Positions 34,251 to 43,900 of a stretch of 64,000 nucleotides of DNA are shown one piece after another. Position 1 is the first letter of the stretch, and each line of letters starts with the position of its first letter. The notes under the pieces were generated by a model, which searched no databases, was not told the DNA's origin, and was given only the letters and a program-made list of their open reading frames with translations. Source of the stretch: JAHZKN01 sp965250205 (GTDB lineage: Bacteria; Pseudomonadota; Alphaproteobacteria; Rhizobiales; Hyphomicrobiaceae); NCBI GenBank assembly GCA_965250205.1, contig CBDFNK010000018.1, positions 1 through 64,000 of the forward strand. The letters run 5' to 3'. The position numbers and the translations under genes are program-made.

Positions 34251-34487
34251 ATGACAATCCTGCGCAATTTATTTGCTTGCCTGATATTTCTCGCCAACGT
34301 AACGGCTCTTCCGGCTGTCGCCTTTGCCTTTGGAGGCGGCCCGGGAGGCGGCGGCGGTGGCGGCGGTGGCGGCCCGGGAGGTGCACCTCTTCCCCTTCTT
34401 GGTGGCACACTTCTTGGCAATGCCGCGTTACTTGGTGGCGGTTATGCCGTTTGGCGCCGACGCAACAAGAAAGAACAGAGGCGCTGA
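34251..34487 (+). CDS. Small Gly-rich protein with PLPLLGGT sorting signal
   Basis: A 78-residue protein with an intact signal peptide (MTILRNLFACLIFLANVTAL, cleavage after PAVAFA), a 25-residue poly-Gly/Pro mature part, then APLPLLGGTLLGNAALLGGG, YAVW and a terminal cluster RRRNKKEQRR. The C-terminus has the same motif, helix and basic tail as the protein 100 bp upstream. It is a likely substrate of the nearby exosortase; after cleavage only about 30 residues would remain, which suggests a role as a surface or polymer-linked peptide. The motif resembles VPLPA-CTERM signals but is not identical. A terminator follows. Confidence 0.8.
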   Translation: MTILRNLFACLIFLANVTALPAVAFAFGGGPGGGGGGGGGGPGGAPLPLLGGTLLGNAALLGGGYAVWRRRNKKEQRR

Positions 34488-34508
34488 ATTACGTAAAATT
34501 TCAAATCC

Positions 34509-34550
34509 AATAAAGCCGAAGCGGCATAATTGATCCGCTTCGGCTTTATT
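34509..34550. terminator. Rho-independent terminator after the sorting-signal genes
   Basis: AATAAAGCCGAAGCGG (34509-34524) and its exact reverse complement (34535-34550) enclose a 10-nt loop and are followed by ATTTTC. It closes the exosortase locus. Confidence 0.85.
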
Positions 34551-34579
34551 ATTTTCTCGGTCGATCTCAGCCCGCGTTA

Positions 34580-34826
34580 TAGTACATTCATCTTACGTTA
34601 AATCTGGGGACATGCTCTAACATTTTTGTTTTGGATCAAGTGTCCTGGCGCAGAACCGCCCAACACAAGCTTGCGCAGTGTTGGCCAGACCAGCCCAACA
34701 CAAGCTTGCGCAGTGTTGGCCAGACCGGCCACCACTTTTGGCTCTATCTCATGGCTCTTAATCCCATGACTGGCGATCAACTTATCTGCTCAAAGTCGCG
34801 TTCCAACTTTTCGCAGGTTGATTTAG
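34580..34826. repeat. Dispersed repeat, copy with two internal units
   Basis: Contains the segment matching 18486-18540, two copies of the CAACACAAGCTTGCGCAG unit (34661 and 34696, 35 bp apart), CCACTTTTGGCT, and then the CTAGAGC-family tail (CTATCTCATGGC to GGTTGATTTAG). It is therefore a composite of two repeat modules seen separately elsewhere, and abuts the ettA stop codon. Confidence 0.75.
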
Positions 34827-34828
34827 GG

Positions 34829-36490
34829 TCAGCGCTCGAAGCGCTTGTACTTGATACGATGGGGCTCGACGGCAGCATCACCCAGTCGTCGTTTTTTATC
34901 CCCTTCGTAGGCCTCAAAGTTTCCTTCAAACCATTCAACCTGGCTGTCGCCTTCAAAAGCCAGGATGTGCGTTGCCAAACGATCTAGAAAAAAGCGGTCG
35001 TGCGAGATCACCACAGCACAACCCGGGAAATCTTCAAGTGCCGCTTCCAGCGCACCAAGCGTTTCGGTATCAAGGTCGTTTGTCGGTTCATCGAGTAACA
35101 ACAGATTGCCGCCCTGTTTCAGCATTTTGGCAAGATGGACGCGATTGCGTTCACCACCTGACAATAGCCCGACCTTCTTTTGTTGATCTGGCCCCTTGAA
35201 GTTAAACCAGCCGCAATAGGCGCGTGAATTTACTTCATGTTTTTCGCTCAGCTTGATGACATCAACACCGCCGGAAATTTCCTCCCAAACAGATTTATCA
35301 TCATCAAGGTGGTCACGACTTTGGTCGACGTAAGACAGCTTGACCGTATCACCGAACCTCAGGTCACCCGCGTCCGGCTTTTCTTGACCTGTAACCATAC
35401 GAAACAACGTGGTCTTACCCGCACCATTGGGCCCGATGACCCCGACAATGCCCCCTGGTGGCAATTTGAAGGACAGGTCATCAATCAACAGGCGGTCCTC
35501 AAATCCCTTTTTGAGGTTATCTGCTTCCAAAACAAGGTCACCAAGTCGGGGACCAGGCGCTATTTGGAATGATGCTTTGCCAGCATCCCCCTTGCCAGCT
35601 TGTTCAGCCAGTTTTTCATACGCAGAAATACGCGCTTTGGATTTAGCTTGGCGCGCTTTGGGACTCGAGCGGATCCACTCCAACTCACGTGTCATCGCTT
35701 TTTGGCGGCGGTCATCTTGAGATTTTTCAACGTCAAGTCGTTTGGCCTTTTGCTCTAGCCAACTTGAATAGTTTCCTTCCCACGGCACACCCTCGCCGCG
35801 ATCCAGCTCAAGCGTCCAATCTGTAATGTTGTCGAGGAAGTAGCGATCGTGCGTCACCAGGATCACACAACCAGCATACTCCTTCAGATAACGTTCGAGC
35901 CAGGCAACGGTTTCAGCGTCCAAGTGGTTAGTTGGTTCGTCAAGCAGCAATACGTCCGGCTTCGACAGCAATAGACGACACAATGCGACACGGCGTTTTT
36001 CACCGCCAGATAATTTCAACACATCCCCATCTCCTGGCGGACACCGAAGCGCGTCAAGCGCCAGCTCGACCTGGGCGTCCAAATCCCAAAGACCTAGTGC
36101 TTCGATCTTGTCTTGTAGTTCTGTCATCTCATCGGCGGTTTCTTCCGAGTAGTTCGCGGCAATCTCATTAAACCGGTCGAGGATGGCTTTACGGTCGGCA
36201 ACGCCCTCCATTGCATTGCCCATGACATCTTTTTCTGTATCGAGTTCCGGCTCCTGAGGTAGATAGCCGAGCTTGATACCGTCGGCCGCCCAGGCTTCAC
36301 CAGTAAAGTCATCCATCAGGCCTGACATGATTTTCAACAATGTCGACTTGCCGGCACCGTTGAGACCAACGACACCAATCTTGGCACCAGGCAAAAACGA
36401 CAAAGAAATGTCTTTGAGGACCTGTTTGCCCCCGGGATAGGCCTTCGAGAGCTTGTTCATGTGGTAGACATACTGGTGGGCGGCTGCCAT
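34829..36490 (-). CDS. ettA: Energy-dependent translational throttle protein EttA (ABC-F)
   Basis: EttA is a soluble ABC-F ATPase that binds the ribosomal E site and gates the first peptide bond according to ATP/ADP ratio. The 553-residue protein has two ABC domains: Walker A GLNGAGKST near 44 and GPNGAGKTT near 350, signatures LSGGEKRR and LSGGERNR, Walker B LLLDEPTNHLD and LLLDEPTNDLD, and between them the arm and linker with WLEQKAKRLDVE. No membrane domain. Monocistronic. All catalytic residues are present. Confidence 0.95.
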   Translation of the reverse strand: MAAAHQYVYHMNKLSKAYPGGKQVLKDISLSFLPGAKIGVVGLNGAGKSTLLKIMSGLMDDFTGEAWAADGIKLGYLPQEPELDTEKDVMGNAMEGVADRKAILDRFNEIAANYSEETADEMTELQDKIEALGLWDLDAQVELALDALRCPPGDGDVLKLSGGEKRRVALCRLLLSKPDVLLLDEPTNHLDAETVAWLERYLKEYAGCVILVTHDRYFLDNITDWTLELDRGEGVPWEGNYSSWLEQKAKRLDVEKSQDDRRQKAMTRELEWIRSSPKARQAKSKARISAYEKLAEQAGKGDAGKASFQIAPGPRLGDLVLEADNLKKGFEDRLLIDDLSFKLPPGGIVGVIGPNGAGKTTLFRMVTGQEKPDAGDLRFGDTVKLSYVDQSRDHLDDDKSVWEEISGGVDVIKLSEKHEVNSRAYCGWFNFKGPDQQKKVGLLSGGERNRVHLAKMLKQGGNLLLLDEPTNDLDTETLGALEAALEDFPGCAVVISHDRFFLDRLATHILAFEGDSQVEWFEGNFEAYEGDKKRRLGDAAVEPHRIKYKRFER

Positions 36491-36631
36491 CGGGGCGCGT
36501 CTCCGTCAATGAGTAAGGGAAGTGCCGCCTTCTAGCTAACTTCGCAGCACGCGACAAGCGCTGAGGTCTACGCTGCCCCCTGCCAAGCTCAGAGGTTGCC
36601 GAGAACCGTTCAAGACGCGCACTTCAGCGCC

Positions 36632-37657
36632 TCAATCCCGGCTTCGAGACCGCGACCAGCGCTGCATGATTTCGTTTGCAATGGTATCAGCGGCATACAA
36701 CGGTGGGTAGGACCAGGTCTCAACGCTGGAAAAACTATCGGGCAGAGGTCGCGTTGCACCGTGGTTCGACAGAGCTTGATGAAAGCGGGTGAATTTCTCC
36801 CCCCCACCATCGGGGTGAAACACATAAATGGGTCGACCTGTGACGCTGGGCTCAGCAACCATATTGATGGAATCCGCCGGCACTATGAAGAGGTCACCAA
36901 GGGCATAAAAATGCGCAATCGGGTTTTCGCCCGAGCCCTCCCAAAAATACCCGTCACTGTCATCGACGACCGCACGCACCGCCCTTGCAAGATCAGGTGG
37001 AGTGCGTCGGGACGCCGTTGCCAACAAAGTAACGTTGCATTTGATCAGCGATCTTAGTGCAGCAGCCAGCTTTTTGATCGCTGCTGCAGAGTAGCTATGA
37101 CGCCCATTTGGTCCACCCAGCAATACAACCGCTTTTGTTTTCCCCTCCGGTACACGGAAGGGTGGCGTGAGATCACGCAGCAAAGCCAGCGAGGATGGCG
37201 AATGGCGATGCGGGGGCGTTAGCGTCGAAATCACATTGGCGCCAGACTTTTGATCATGGGCTGGGATCCAAACCAGGTTAGCGGTCGCATAACCAAATTT
37301 TGGATCGAGTAGAATTACCGTAAATGTGTCGTGCCCTGCGTGACGCTTCAAGGCGCGCATATAAGGCACCACCAAGCGTCCGGCACCAATCGCAACATCC
37401 GGCCAAGGTGGACTAAAGTTGCCTTTGACGGTGCCGAACTGTTCCTGCCTCGGCACAGGTGCATAGGGCGCTAGGATGCGGGTCAATCCTTTGGGATCAA
37501 CGCGCTTGATGGAAACATCAAGATCAAGAGCGTCAGCAACACCCAGGCTTTGCACCTCGTGCCCCAGCTTGCCATCGCTCACGACCCAGCATGTGCGTCC
37601 TGCCAGGCTCGCAACAGAGAGATCTTTCAAACGATGTGACGGCGAATCTGATGACAT
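36632..37657 (-). CDS. ELM1-like (mitochondrial fission ELM1 domain) protein
   Basis: The 341-residue product resembles the Mito_fiss_Elm1 family: CWVVSDGKLGHEVQSLGVAD at the start, PWPDVAIGAGRLVVPYMRAL, then VILLDPKFGYATANLVWIPAHD and VVLLGGPNGRHSYS. The C-terminal region PADSINMVAEPSVTGRPIYVF resembles a GT-B glycosyltransferase fold. Bacterial function is not established. It stands alone between ettA and a divergent Lrp gene. Confidence 0.8.
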   Translation of the reverse strand: MSSDSPSHRLKDLSVASLAGRTCWVVSDGKLGHEVQSLGVADALDLDVSIKRVDPKGLTRILAPYAPVPRQEQFGTVKGNFSPPWPDVAIGAGRLVVPYMRALKRHAGHDTFTVILLDPKFGYATANLVWIPAHDQKSGANVISTLTPPHRHSPSSLALLRDLTPPFRVPEGKTKAVVLLGGPNGRHSYSAAAIKKLAAALRSLIKCNVTLLATASRRTPPDLARAVRAVVDDSDGYFWEGSGENPIAHFYALGDLFIVPADSINMVAEPSVTGRPIYVFHPDGGGEKFTRFHQALSNHGATRPLPDSFSSVETWSYPPLYAADTIANEIMQRWSRSRSRD

Positions 37658-37853
37658 AACGCACTGATCTAGGCTGACCTACAGTGGGCAAACAAGTCCA
37701 AGCCTTGTGTTAGCCCCCAACCATGTCATCATTGCAAGTCTTCGACCGCGCCGCTATCACAAATTTTCCCTTGCTATCCTCACGACTCGGGTTGACACAT
37801 TATGCCGCTGGTCACCATGGCGCTTAACGGCCCTCTTTGAGAACCCATTTGAA

Positions 37854-38318
37854 ATGCCGCACACGCTTGACGCAACGGACTGGAAAATCATCAAAGAGCT
37901 GCAATCAGACGGCAACCTCACCAACGTCGCGCTGGCAAGCCGTGTCGGCTTGTCGCCACCCCCTTGCCTGCGCCGCGTGCGCGCACTTGAGCACGCAGGT
38001 CTGATCACCGGATACACGGCGCTGGTCGATGAGACCGGGCTCGGATTTGATGTCACTGGTTTTGTGATGGTTGGGTTGCATAGCCAGGCCGAGGCTGATC
38101 TGCACGCTTTTGAAAATCTCGTGCTGGCTTGGCCGCTGGTCCGTGAAGCCTACATGCTGTCTGGAGAAAGCGACTACATTCTCAAATGCGTGGCACCAGA
38201 CCTGCCGTCGTTCCAAGAGTTTATTTTGAATGACCTGACGTCAGCAAAAAATGTTGCAAGCGTCAAAACCAACCTGACGATACGCCGCGCCAAACAAACA
38301 CCTGGTGTGCCCGTGTAA
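37854..38318 (+). CDS. Lrp/AsnC-family transcriptional regulator
   Basis: A 154-residue protein with the N-terminal AsnC-type winged helix (LDATDWKIIKELQSDGNLTN, then SRVGLSPPPCLRRVRALEHAG) and a C-terminal RAM ligand-binding domain (AFENLVLAWPLVREAYMLSGESDYI). It forms oligomers and usually senses amino acids. ATG at 37854 chosen, since the family begins right at the helix; a longer frame from 37707 has no match. Targets cannot be inferred. Confidence 0.9.
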   Translation: MPHTLDATDWKIIKELQSDGNLTNVALASRVGLSPPPCLRRVRALEHAGLITGYTALVDETGLGFDVTGFVMVGLHSQAEADLHAFENLVLAWPLVREAYMLSGESDYILKCVAPDLPSFQEFILNDLTSAKNVASVKTNLTIRRAKQTPGVPV

Positions 38319-38394
38319 TTTTCAAAACGCCCATCGCACGTCCAATATCCAATTTTCCCCCATCATCGATGTTTGAAATTAAACGCAACAGAAT

Positions 38395-38409
38395 TTAACC
38401 CTTTGTTAA
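38395..38409. promoter_or_regulatory. CtrA-type binding site
   Basis: TTAA-CCCTTTG-TTAA is an exact TTAA-N7-TTAA site, 49-63 bp upstream of the ATG of the inverse-autotransporter-like gene. That gene is a surface protein, a class often controlled by CtrA. Confidence 0.55.
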
Positions 38410-38457
38410 CCGCTTGGCCTCAATTTGCGCAGCGCAAGTAAGGTTAAGGGTTTGCTA

Positions 38458-40332
38458 ATGGTTGCGTATGCGTTTCGAAAAACAGCCATCACGTTTGTAG
38501 TGCTCGCTCTCGCCAACATTGGCGCGTCCGTTCCCTCTGCTACGGCTCAAGATCACGTCCCACAAAGATCAACCCAAGATGCGGGTATTTTGAAGTGGCT
38601 GCCATGGATCGCCTTTGGTGGCACGTTGCATGATCGCAAACGGGGCGAAGGTGAACTGTGGGCGCCGCTCGTCCAAGATAGCAATTCTGTTCTATTTACC
38701 CACCTGCAAGGCAAGTTGTTTGATGCAGACGCCCGCGAAGGCAACATTGCACTGGGTTATCGCCAGAAACTTTCCGAACAATGGGTTGGCGGCCTTTGGG
38801 TCGGCTATGACTTGCGTCGCTCACCGCTCAAGCACACCTTCCATCAAATAGCCGGTGGCGTTGAAGCATTGTCGCGCAACTTTGATTTACGTGCCAATTG
38901 GTATCTCCCAATCAATCAGTCCGAGAGCACCGATTTTGACGCCTGGACCAACACCCATGTTTCGACAGGTACGCTTGCAGAGCTCTCCAACGATGGCTTG
39001 GAGATTTTTACGACCGAGACAACTGTCACCACAACCGGTCGGCGCACCGTAAAAGAGCATGCTCTGCTTGGGGCCGATGCAGAGATTGGTGTGCGACTGC
39101 CAATCGAGGCCTTGTTTGGGGGTGGCGACAGCGCACCAAACTGGCTTGATGATCATGACGTGCGCGTCTTTGCCGGAGGCTATTATTTCGACAGCAAGGA
39201 ATTTAAGGATGAGATCGCAGGTGGACGCCTGCGTTTGGAATGGAACGTGACAAACATTCTACCTGAGGTGCACGGCTCAAAACTCACTCTTGAAGCGGAC
39301 TATCAATATGACGATGTGCGCAAGGAGCAATTTGAAGTTGGGCTGAGACTTCGCCTCCCGCTTGGCAATCATGGTTGGGGCAACCCTGTTCACAAGACGC
39401 TGACTTATGCTGAACGGCGCATGTCCGACCCTATCATTCGAGACACAGATGTCGTCACTGCAAATTTTGAAGAAGATAGCGCATCACACACACACACACA
39501 GCGCCGTGTGGTTGCGCGTGAAAAGGCTGTTGATGCGGTGACAGGTGTGCGCATTGATCGGGTTGTTACCATCGACAGCGATGATGATGCTAACAGCATT
39601 ATTGCAGATGCAGGCCACAACAGCCTTATCATTGCGACAGGGTCAGCGGGAACGTTTGTCAACCAAGGCATAAAGCTACTTGATCAACAAACGTTGCTTG
39701 GCGCAGGCACGAGCCTGACGCTCGTTGGAGAAAGCAGTGGATTGGGCACCTCATTTGCACCGCAAGGTATGCGCCCCACCTTCAATCAAACGACCGACCA
39801 TGCAGCACTTACGGTTGACGGCAATACGCATGTGACCGGCATTGATATCACCGGTGGCGGCAAACATGGCGGACATTTTAACCGGGGTATTGTCGCTGCG
39901 GCGCGCAACCTCAACAACATACACATTGTGAACACTCGGATTCGCAATATGGGTGGCCATGGCATCCGCATGCATTCCGGGACCCAAAATTGGTCGGTGC
40001 GAAACACGTCAATTTCCGACATTTGGGACGGCAATGGCATTGACCTGGAGAACCACAACACATTCCAGATTGCCGACACATCGATCTCGAACATCCACCG
40101 CTATTCAGGCGATGCAATCCATATGTCTGCTTTCAACCAAGGGCGTATCACCAACACTCACTTCGGCACCGGCATCACGGAACATCTAATCCGTTTTCGC
40201 AATGACAACGTGATTACAGGCTCTGGCAACGAGGTGGCAGACGATACGCCACGGTTCCAGTTTTTCGGCAACAATAATCGAATTGTTGAAACGTTGTTTG
40301 ACGATGGTGCTGGAAAAGCTGCGGGCGGTTAG
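38458..40332 (+). CDS. Inverse-autotransporter-like outer membrane protein with beta-helix passenger
   Basis: A 624-residue protein with a signal peptide (about 1-30), an inverse autotransporter beta-barrel-like domain (about 40-300; ALGYRQKLSEQWVGGLWVGY and EVGLRLRLPLG are strand-like barrel pieces), a short linker and a right-handed parallel beta-helix (about 370-600) with repeats such as NNIHIVNTRIRNMGGHGIRM and WSVRNTSISDIWDGNGIDL. This suggests an outer membrane anchor presenting a pectate-lyase-like fold. No catalytic site is evident. A (CA)8 tract lies in the linker. TTG at 38425 is an alternative start. A CtrA site lies upstream. Confidence 0.75.
   Translation: MVAYAFRKTAITFVVLALANIGASVPSATAQDHVPQRSTQDAGILKWLPWIAFGGTLHDRKRGEGELWAPLVQDSNSVLFTHLQGKLFDADAREGNIALGYRQKLSEQWVGGLWVGYDLRRSPLKHTFHQIAGGVEALSRNFDLRANWYLPINQSESTDFDAWTNTHVSTGTLAELSNDGLEIFTTETTVTTTGRRTVKEHALLGADAEIGVRLPIEALFGGGDSAPNWLDDHDVRVFAGGYYFDSKEFKDEIAGGRLRLEWNVTNILPEVHGSKLTLEADYQYDDVRKEQFEVGLRLRLPLGNHGWGNPVHKTLTYAERRMSDPIIRDTDVVTANFEEDSASHTHTQRRVVAREKAVDAVTGVRIDRVVTIDSDDDANSIIADAGHNSLIIATGSAGTFVNQGIKLLDQQTLLGAGTSLTLVGESSGLGTSFAPQGMRPTFNQTTDHAALTVDGNTHVTGIDITGGGKHGGHFNRGIVAAARNLNNIHIVNTRIRNMGGHGIRMHSGTQNWSVRNTSISDIWDGNGIDLENHNTFQIADTSISNIHRYSGDAIHMSAFNQGRITNTHFGTGITEHLIRFRNDNVITGSGNEVADDTPRFQFFGNNNRIVETLFDDGAGKAAGG
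39485..39500. repeat. (CA)8 dinucleotide repeat inside a surface-protein gene
   Basis: Eight perfect CA units encode HTHTQ-like residues 343-348 of the inverse autotransporter. Gain or loss of one unit would shift the frame between the barrel and the passenger. Confidence 0.8.
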
Positions 40333-40369
40333 TCCATTGCCTACAGGACAAGCGCGAAAACGTCAGCGG

Positions 40370-40849
40370 CTATTTCCACTCGACTTTCAGCACTTCATAC
40401 GAGCGCGCGCCGCGCGGTGTCGTGACCTCGACAGAATCGCCCTTGGACTTACCAATAAGTGCGCGCGCAATTGGGCTAGAAATCGAAATTTTCCCCTCGT
40501 TCACGTTGGCTTCTGAATCGCCAACGATCTTGTACTTCACCTTGTCGCCGGTATCTTCATCTTCAAGCGACACGGTTGCGCCAAATTTGATGTTCTTACC
40601 GGTCTGCTTTGTAGGATCAACCACTTCAGCGAGAGCGATGGTGCCTTCCAGATCTGCAACGCGAGCCTCATTGAGGCCCTGCTGATCTTTAGCGGCATGA
40701 TACTCAGCGTTTTCCGACAAATCACCATGCGCACGCGCTTCCGCGATTGCCAAAATGATGCGTGGGCGCTCTTCCGACTTCAAGCGTTGCAACTCAACTT
40801 CAAGCTGTTGCAACCCTTCCTGGGTAATCGGAATACGTTCCATAGACAT
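40370..40849 (-). CDS. greA: Transcription elongation factor GreA
   Basis: GreA rescues backtracked RNA polymerase by stimulating transcript cleavage. The 159-residue protein shows the N-terminal coiled-coil (about 8-75) with the tip residues in ARAHGDLSENAEYHAAK and the C-terminal FKBP-like domain ending ALIGKSKGDSVEVTTP. ATG at 40849 has AGGAGG upstream. It lies downstream of carB on the same strand, 113 bp apart, an order usual in Hyphomicrobiales. Confidence 0.96.
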   Translation of the reverse strand: MSMERIPITQEGLQQLEVELQRLKSEERPRIILAIAEARAHGDLSENAEYHAAKDQQGLNEARVADLEGTIALAEVVDPTKQTGKNIKFGATVSLEDEDTGDKVKYKIVGDSEANVNEGKISISSPIARALIGKSKGDSVEVTTPRGARSYEVLKVEWK

Positions 40850-40962
40850 GGCTCAAACCTCCTTCAGGCTCCGCGTCCATTGCCGCGAAGTCACTCCTCT
40901 TAAAGCCCAACTTTGGACCGCTAACGGCCTGTGTTGTTAAAGAATGAGACTGCGCTTTGCTA

Positions 40963-43900
40963 TCACTGGCCGCAACTCGCATAAGACTGCAGGGATGCCA
41001 CTTGAAGCTCGTCCGCCTTCAAAGCTTTGATCGCCTTGGTCACGGCAATAGCACCAGCAACAGTAGTATAATACGGAATGTGGTGAAGCAAGGCTGTCCG
41101 TCGAATGGCTTTGGAATCCACCAAAGCCTTTAAGCCTTCAGTTGTATTGAATACCAATGCAACATCACCGTTTTTGATCAGGTCAACAATGTGAGGGCGC
41201 CCTTCGGCCACCTTGTTGATGGTCTCGCAGGCAACACCGTTGGCTTCCAAATAGCGCTTGGTGCCGCGTGTGGCAATCACCTTAAAGCCCATCTCGGCCA
41301 AGTCTTGCAACGGCACAATAACACGCTCTTTATCGCGGTCTTTAACGGACACAAACACGGTGCCGGACATCGGCAACGTCTGCGATGCACCAAGCTGGCT
41401 TTTGCCAAAGGCAAGAGCAAAATCGCGATCAATACCCATCACTTCGCCGGTCGAGCGCATCTCAGGACCAAGCACCGTATCAACGCCTGGGAACCGTGCA
41501 AAAGGAAACACCGCTTCTTTGACAGCAATGTGGTCTGTCTTAGCCTTCACCAGGTCAAATTCAGATAATTTTGCCCCCGCCATCACTTGAGCGGCCATCG
41601 CCGCAATGGGTTTACCAATCACCTTTGCGACAAACGGCACTGTCCGACTGGCGCGTGGGTTCACTTCCAAAACAAACACTTCGCCGCCTTTGATCGCGAA
41701 CTGTACATTCATCAAGCCAACAACCTTAAGTGCAAACGCCAATTCCCGCGTTTGGCGTTCCAGCTCAGCAATGACGTCTTCGCCCAACGAGTGCGGCGGC
41801 AGAGAGCACGCGGAATCGCCGGAGTGAATTCCAGCCTCTTCAATGTGCTCCATAATGCCTGCAACAAATGTATCTGTACCATCACAGAGGCAATCAACAT
41901 CAACTTCAACAGCATCAGTGAGATAGCGGTCAATCAACAACGGACGCTGCTCTGACACGACTAGTTCCGATGGCCGGTCAAGCGTCTTGGAAAGATTGAC
42001 GACGTAACGATCGACCTCAGCGCTATCGTGGACGATCTCCATGCCGCGCCCACCCAACACATAAGAGGGTCGGATCACAACGGGAAAGCCTATGCGCTCT
42101 GCAATCGCGCGTGCTTCTTGCGGGTCAGACGCAATACCCGATTGTGGCTGCATCAAACCAAGCTTGGCGATGAGTGCGTTAAACCGATCCCGGTCCTCGG
42201 CCAGGTCAATCGCATCCGGCGACGTGCCAAGAATTGCGACACCAGCGTCTTCCAATGCGCTCGCCAATTTCAACGGAGTCTGACCGCCAAATTGCACAAT
42301 CACACCTTTGAGCGTGCCTTTGGACTGCTCGGTATGCACAATCTCAAGCACATCTTCTTGCGTTAGCGGCTCAAAGTAGAGCCGATCCGAGGTGTCATAG
42401 TCTGTCGAAACCGTTTCCGGATTGCAGTTGACCATAATGGTTTCATAGCCAGCTTTAGTCAGCGCAAAACAGGCATGGCAACAGCAATAGTCAAACTCAA
42501 TGCCTTGACCAATGCGATTGGGGCCACCGCCCAGGATCATGATCTTTTGTTTGTCGCTTGGAGCGGCTTCACAAACCGGATCATCGAACAATCCCGCTTC
42601 ATAAGTCGAATACATATACGCCGTTGGCGAGGCAAACTCTGCTGCACAAGTATCAATGCGCTTATATACCGGGTGCACGTTCAGCTCAGCACGCAACTTC
42701 AAGACATCGGCTTGTGTACAGTTGGCAAGCGCAGCTAAGCGCGCATCAGAAAAGCCTGCAGCTTTGAGTTGCCGCATCTGAGTGGCCAACTTTGGTAGGC
42801 CGTGTGCTGTGACACGCGCCTCCAGTTCAACCAACTCCTTCATGCGCGCAATGAACCAGGGGTCAATTTTCGAGAATGCGTGCACCGTTTCAAGGTCGAT
42901 GCCATGGCGCAGCGCTTGCGCGACACGCAGAAGACGGCCTGGTGATGGTCGGGCTATCGCTGCACGCAGAACATTTTTGTCATCACCTTGACCAATGCCC
43001 TCAAGCTCGATGCTGTCGAGGCCTGTGAGGCCTGTTTCCATAGAGCGCAACGCTTTTTGCAAGCTTTCGCCAAACGTCCGGCCGATGGCCATCACCTCAC
43101 CAACCGACTTCATTGCGGTGGTCAGGGTCGAGTCGGCACCGGGAAACTTTTCAAATGCAAACCGTGGAATTTTGGTAACGACGTAATCGATTGTTGGTTC
43201 AAACGAGGCCGGCGTCGCGCCACCTGTAATGTCGTTCTTGAGTTCATCAAGCGTGTAGCCGACAGCCAATTTGGCCGCGACTTTGGCAATTGGAAAACCC
43301 GTTGCTTTTGATGCCAGGGCCGATGATCGCGACACGCGCGGGTTCATCTCAATGACAATCAAACGGCCATCTTCTGGGTTGACGGCGAACTGAACATTCG
43401 AACCACCGGTTTCAACGCCAATTTCACGCAACACCGCAATCGAGGCATCGCGCATGATCTGGTATTCTTTGTCGGTGAGGGTTAGCGCCGGGGCAACGGT
43501 GATTGAATCGCCCGTGTGCACGCCCATTGGATCGATATTCTCAATCGAGCAAATAATAATGCAGTTATCCGCGTGGTCGCGCACAACTTCCATTTCATAT
43601 TCTTTCCAACCGAGAACCGATTCTTCGATCAGAACCTGACTTGTTGGCGAAGCATCAAGACCGCGCTCGATAATCTCAAAATACTCTTCGCGGTTGTAGG
43701 CAATACCACCGCCAGTACCACCGAGCGTGAACGAGGGACGAATGATTGCGGGTAAACCGACGACGTCAAGCGCCTGTTTGGCCTCATCGCGGCTTTGCGC
43801 CAACATTGAGGTTGGTGTTTCAAGACCAATGCGCTCCATGGCGGCGCGGAACAATTCGCGATCCTCCGCCATATCGATGGCCTCAGCTTTGGCACCGATC

